This document shows, piece after piece, positions 5,993 to 6,898 of a DNA stretch of 6,898 nt. Numbering within the stretch: position 1 is the stretch's first letter; every line of letters starts with the position of its first letter. Below the pieces are notes generated by a model. It made no database searches. It saw only the letters and a list, made by a program, of their open reading frames with translations, and was not told where the DNA came from. The DNA is from Clostridiales bacterium UBA1380 (GTDB lineage: Bacteria > Bacillota > Clostridia > Oscillospirales > CAG-272): the NCBI GenBank assembly GCA_002305445.1, contig DBRA01000042.1, positions 9,984-16,881 of the forward strand, written 5' to 3'. The translations under genes and the position numbers were made by a program.

Positions 5993-6115
5993 ATGGCGAT
6001 AAAAACTGAAATTATCGTTTATAAACAAGCCCGAAAGCATCATTTTATAATCAAGCAGTCATGTGCCGGATGTTTATTAGTATCCGCAATCATATATTTA
6101 TGGAAGGTTACATAG
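5993..6115 (+). CDS. Doubtful small ORF, 40 residues
   Basis: ATG at 5993 opens 40 codons ending in TAG at 6113-6115. The peptide has a basic N-terminal half, a CAGC motif at residues 24-27 and a hydrophobic stretch (CLLVSAIIYLW), so it could be a small membrane peptide. The only Shine-Dalgarno-like bases (GGGAG, 5987-5991) are one base from the ATG, too close to work normally. The ATG falls at the predicted transcription start, so translation would have to be leaderless. No family is recognised and it may be chance. Confidence 0.15.
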   Translation: MAIKTEIIVYKQARKHHFIIKQSCAGCLLVSAIIYLWKVT

Positions 6116-6148
6116 TGTTTATTTCATATCGGTCGGTGACATTCCGCA

Positions 6149-6898
6149 ATGAACGGACATAAATTGATGAGTCCGCGCGGGATTTCCGTCGCGGCTTTTT
6201 CGTTTTCATTTGCGTATCTGCTCTCTTTTCTTTTTGAGGGGCAGGTGCTGTACAGCCTGCTGGATATGCACGGAACGGATTCCGGCTTTTACATACTTGC
6301 CTCCATTATAGCGCATTTCGCGGGGCTTCTCACCTGCGGGCTGTTCGTAAGGTCACAGTCGGCTGCCAGAAACATGATGCTCGGCGGCATGGGCGCATGC
6401 TTGGCCGCTGCCGTTCCTTTCTTTTTTGCTCCTTCCGTCCTGTGGGCTGTCGGACTGATTGTCAGCGGATACTTCAGCGGCTGCGCGGTGGCGTCATGGG
6501 GATTCTTTCTCGGTGCCTTTACGCCGAAGAACGAACGCATCAAATCCTGTGCCGACGTTCTGATTTACTCAAACCTGCTGATGATCGCCGTCAACATGGT
6601 CGCCATGAACCGCTCGCCGTATATAGGTCTCGCCCTCGCCATGCTTTGCCTTGTCATCGGCAGCGTCTTCATTCTGATGCTGCCCGCGGAGAAAGAAAAC
6701 AGGCAGGATAAAACAATAAAAAGCGGTACGCGCGGCGGTATTAAAAACCCGCTATGGTTGCTGTGCCTTTTTGTCTTTATCATCACAATCAACTCCGGGC
6801 TGATGTATCAGGTCATCAACCCCGCTTTCGAGCATTTGACGGGTCTTGTGAGCTGGTACTGGGCCATACCGTATATAGTTGCGCTTGTTATCATGCGC
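6149..6898 (+). CDS. Major facilitator-type multi-pass membrane protein, 3' part cut by window
   Basis: The frame from ATG at 6149 stays open to the window end (250 codons, no stop). An in-frame TGA at 6137-6139 limits the start; GGTGA at 6135-6139 is a weak ribosome binding site nine bases upstream, and a second in-frame ATG at 6167 is an alternative. I count seven to eight hydrophobic segments, near residues 13-38, 45-66, 74-93, 95-123, 135-153, 157-177, 199-222 and 232-249. A polar, Lys/Arg-rich loop at about 179-198 separates six segments from the rest, as in the 6+6 layout of major facilitator transporters. Substrate cannot be predicted. Similar membrane halves occur in Bacillota and Actinobacteria fused to a C-terminal LuxR-type DNA-binding domain; that part would lie beyond the edge. 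It is probably transcribed separately from the tRNA. Confidence 0.75.
   Translation, partial: MNGHKLMSPRGISVAAFSFSFAYLLSFLFEGQVLYSLLDMHGTDSGFYILASIIAHFAGLLTCGLFVRSQSAARNMMLGGMGACLAAAVPFFFAPSVLWAVGLIVSGYFSGCAVASWGFFLGAFTPKNERIKSCADVLIYSNLLMIAVNMVAMNRSPYIGLALAMLCLVIGSVFILMLPAEKENRQDKTIKSGTRGGIKNPLWLLCLFVFIITINSGLMYQVINPAFEHLTGLVSWYWAIPYIVALVIMR

Larger units (their letters stand above)
5645..6148. other. 504-base spacer without a convincing protein gene
   Basis: This stretch is noticeably more AT-rich than the flanking genes. It contains a degenerate palindromic repeat (5795-5891), a terminator hairpin (5950-5976), a candidate promoter (5957-5986) and a doubtful 40-codon reading frame (5993-6115). 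From 5645 to about 5790 I see no recognisable signal. A 76-codon minus-strand frame at 5813-6043 crosses the repeat and hairpin and has no gene-like features. Confidence 0.7.

Noticed and set aside
5813..6043. A 76-codon minus-strand frame
   Set aside because: It crosses the terminator hairpin and the palindromic repeat, contains the 'LAMT' peptide typical of spurious repeat translations, and has no plausible ribosome binding site.
6160..6190. Hammerhead-like string TGATGAGTCC at the start of the membrane-protein gene
   Set aside because: The conserved GAAA core and the flanking stems are missing, and the bases are part of the coding sequence. A similar CTGATGAG at 5497-5504 in the tRNA leader also lacks the core.

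Overview
The window looks like a chromosomal segment from a Gram-positive anaerobe of the Bacillota, most likely class Clostridia (a gut or rumen type). This is an inference from gene content and style: several lipoprotein signal peptides, AAGGAG-type ribosome binding sites, sigma-A-like promoters with extended -10 boxes, a tRNA without an encoded CCA, and GC-rich genes separated by AT-rich spacers. No species can be named from what is here.

Left part (1-4280, minus strand): a tight run of three genes that all encode predicted surface lipoproteins. In transcription order they are an ABC-type extracellular solute-binding protein (2820-4280), a CotH-family protein of the secreted protein-kinase type (1138-2820, start overlapping the previous stop as TAATG), and a lipoprotein with repeated concanavalin-A-like, laminin-G-type domains (1-1085, cut by the window edge). 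No permease or ATPase is visible, so the transport partners are either further downstream or elsewhere.

Middle (4281-5444): a 177-base AT-rich divergent control region, then a plus-strand AraC-family regulator with an N-terminal cupin-like sensor domain and a C-terminal double helix-turn-helix. The two divergent promoters overlap physically, and a 7-bp inverted repeat sits where a bound regulator could both repress its own gene and activate the lipoprotein operon. The simplest reading is that the AraC protein senses a sugar or glycan-derived signal and controls a surface module that captures it, with the CotH protein possibly phosphorylating surface partners.

Right part (5445-6898): a complete tRNA-Thr(CGT) gene with its own consensus promoter and a strong intrinsic terminator. 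It is followed by about 500 bases without a convincing gene, holding a degenerate palindromic intergenic repeat, a second terminator hairpin and a candidate promoter. Last comes the 5' part of a polytopic membrane protein of the major facilitator type, truncated by the window end.

The most interesting parts are the all-lipoprotein operon with an extracellular kinase-family member, the repeat architecture of its third protein, and the overlapping divergent promoters. Nothing in the window amounts to a mobile element, CRISPR array or defence system.
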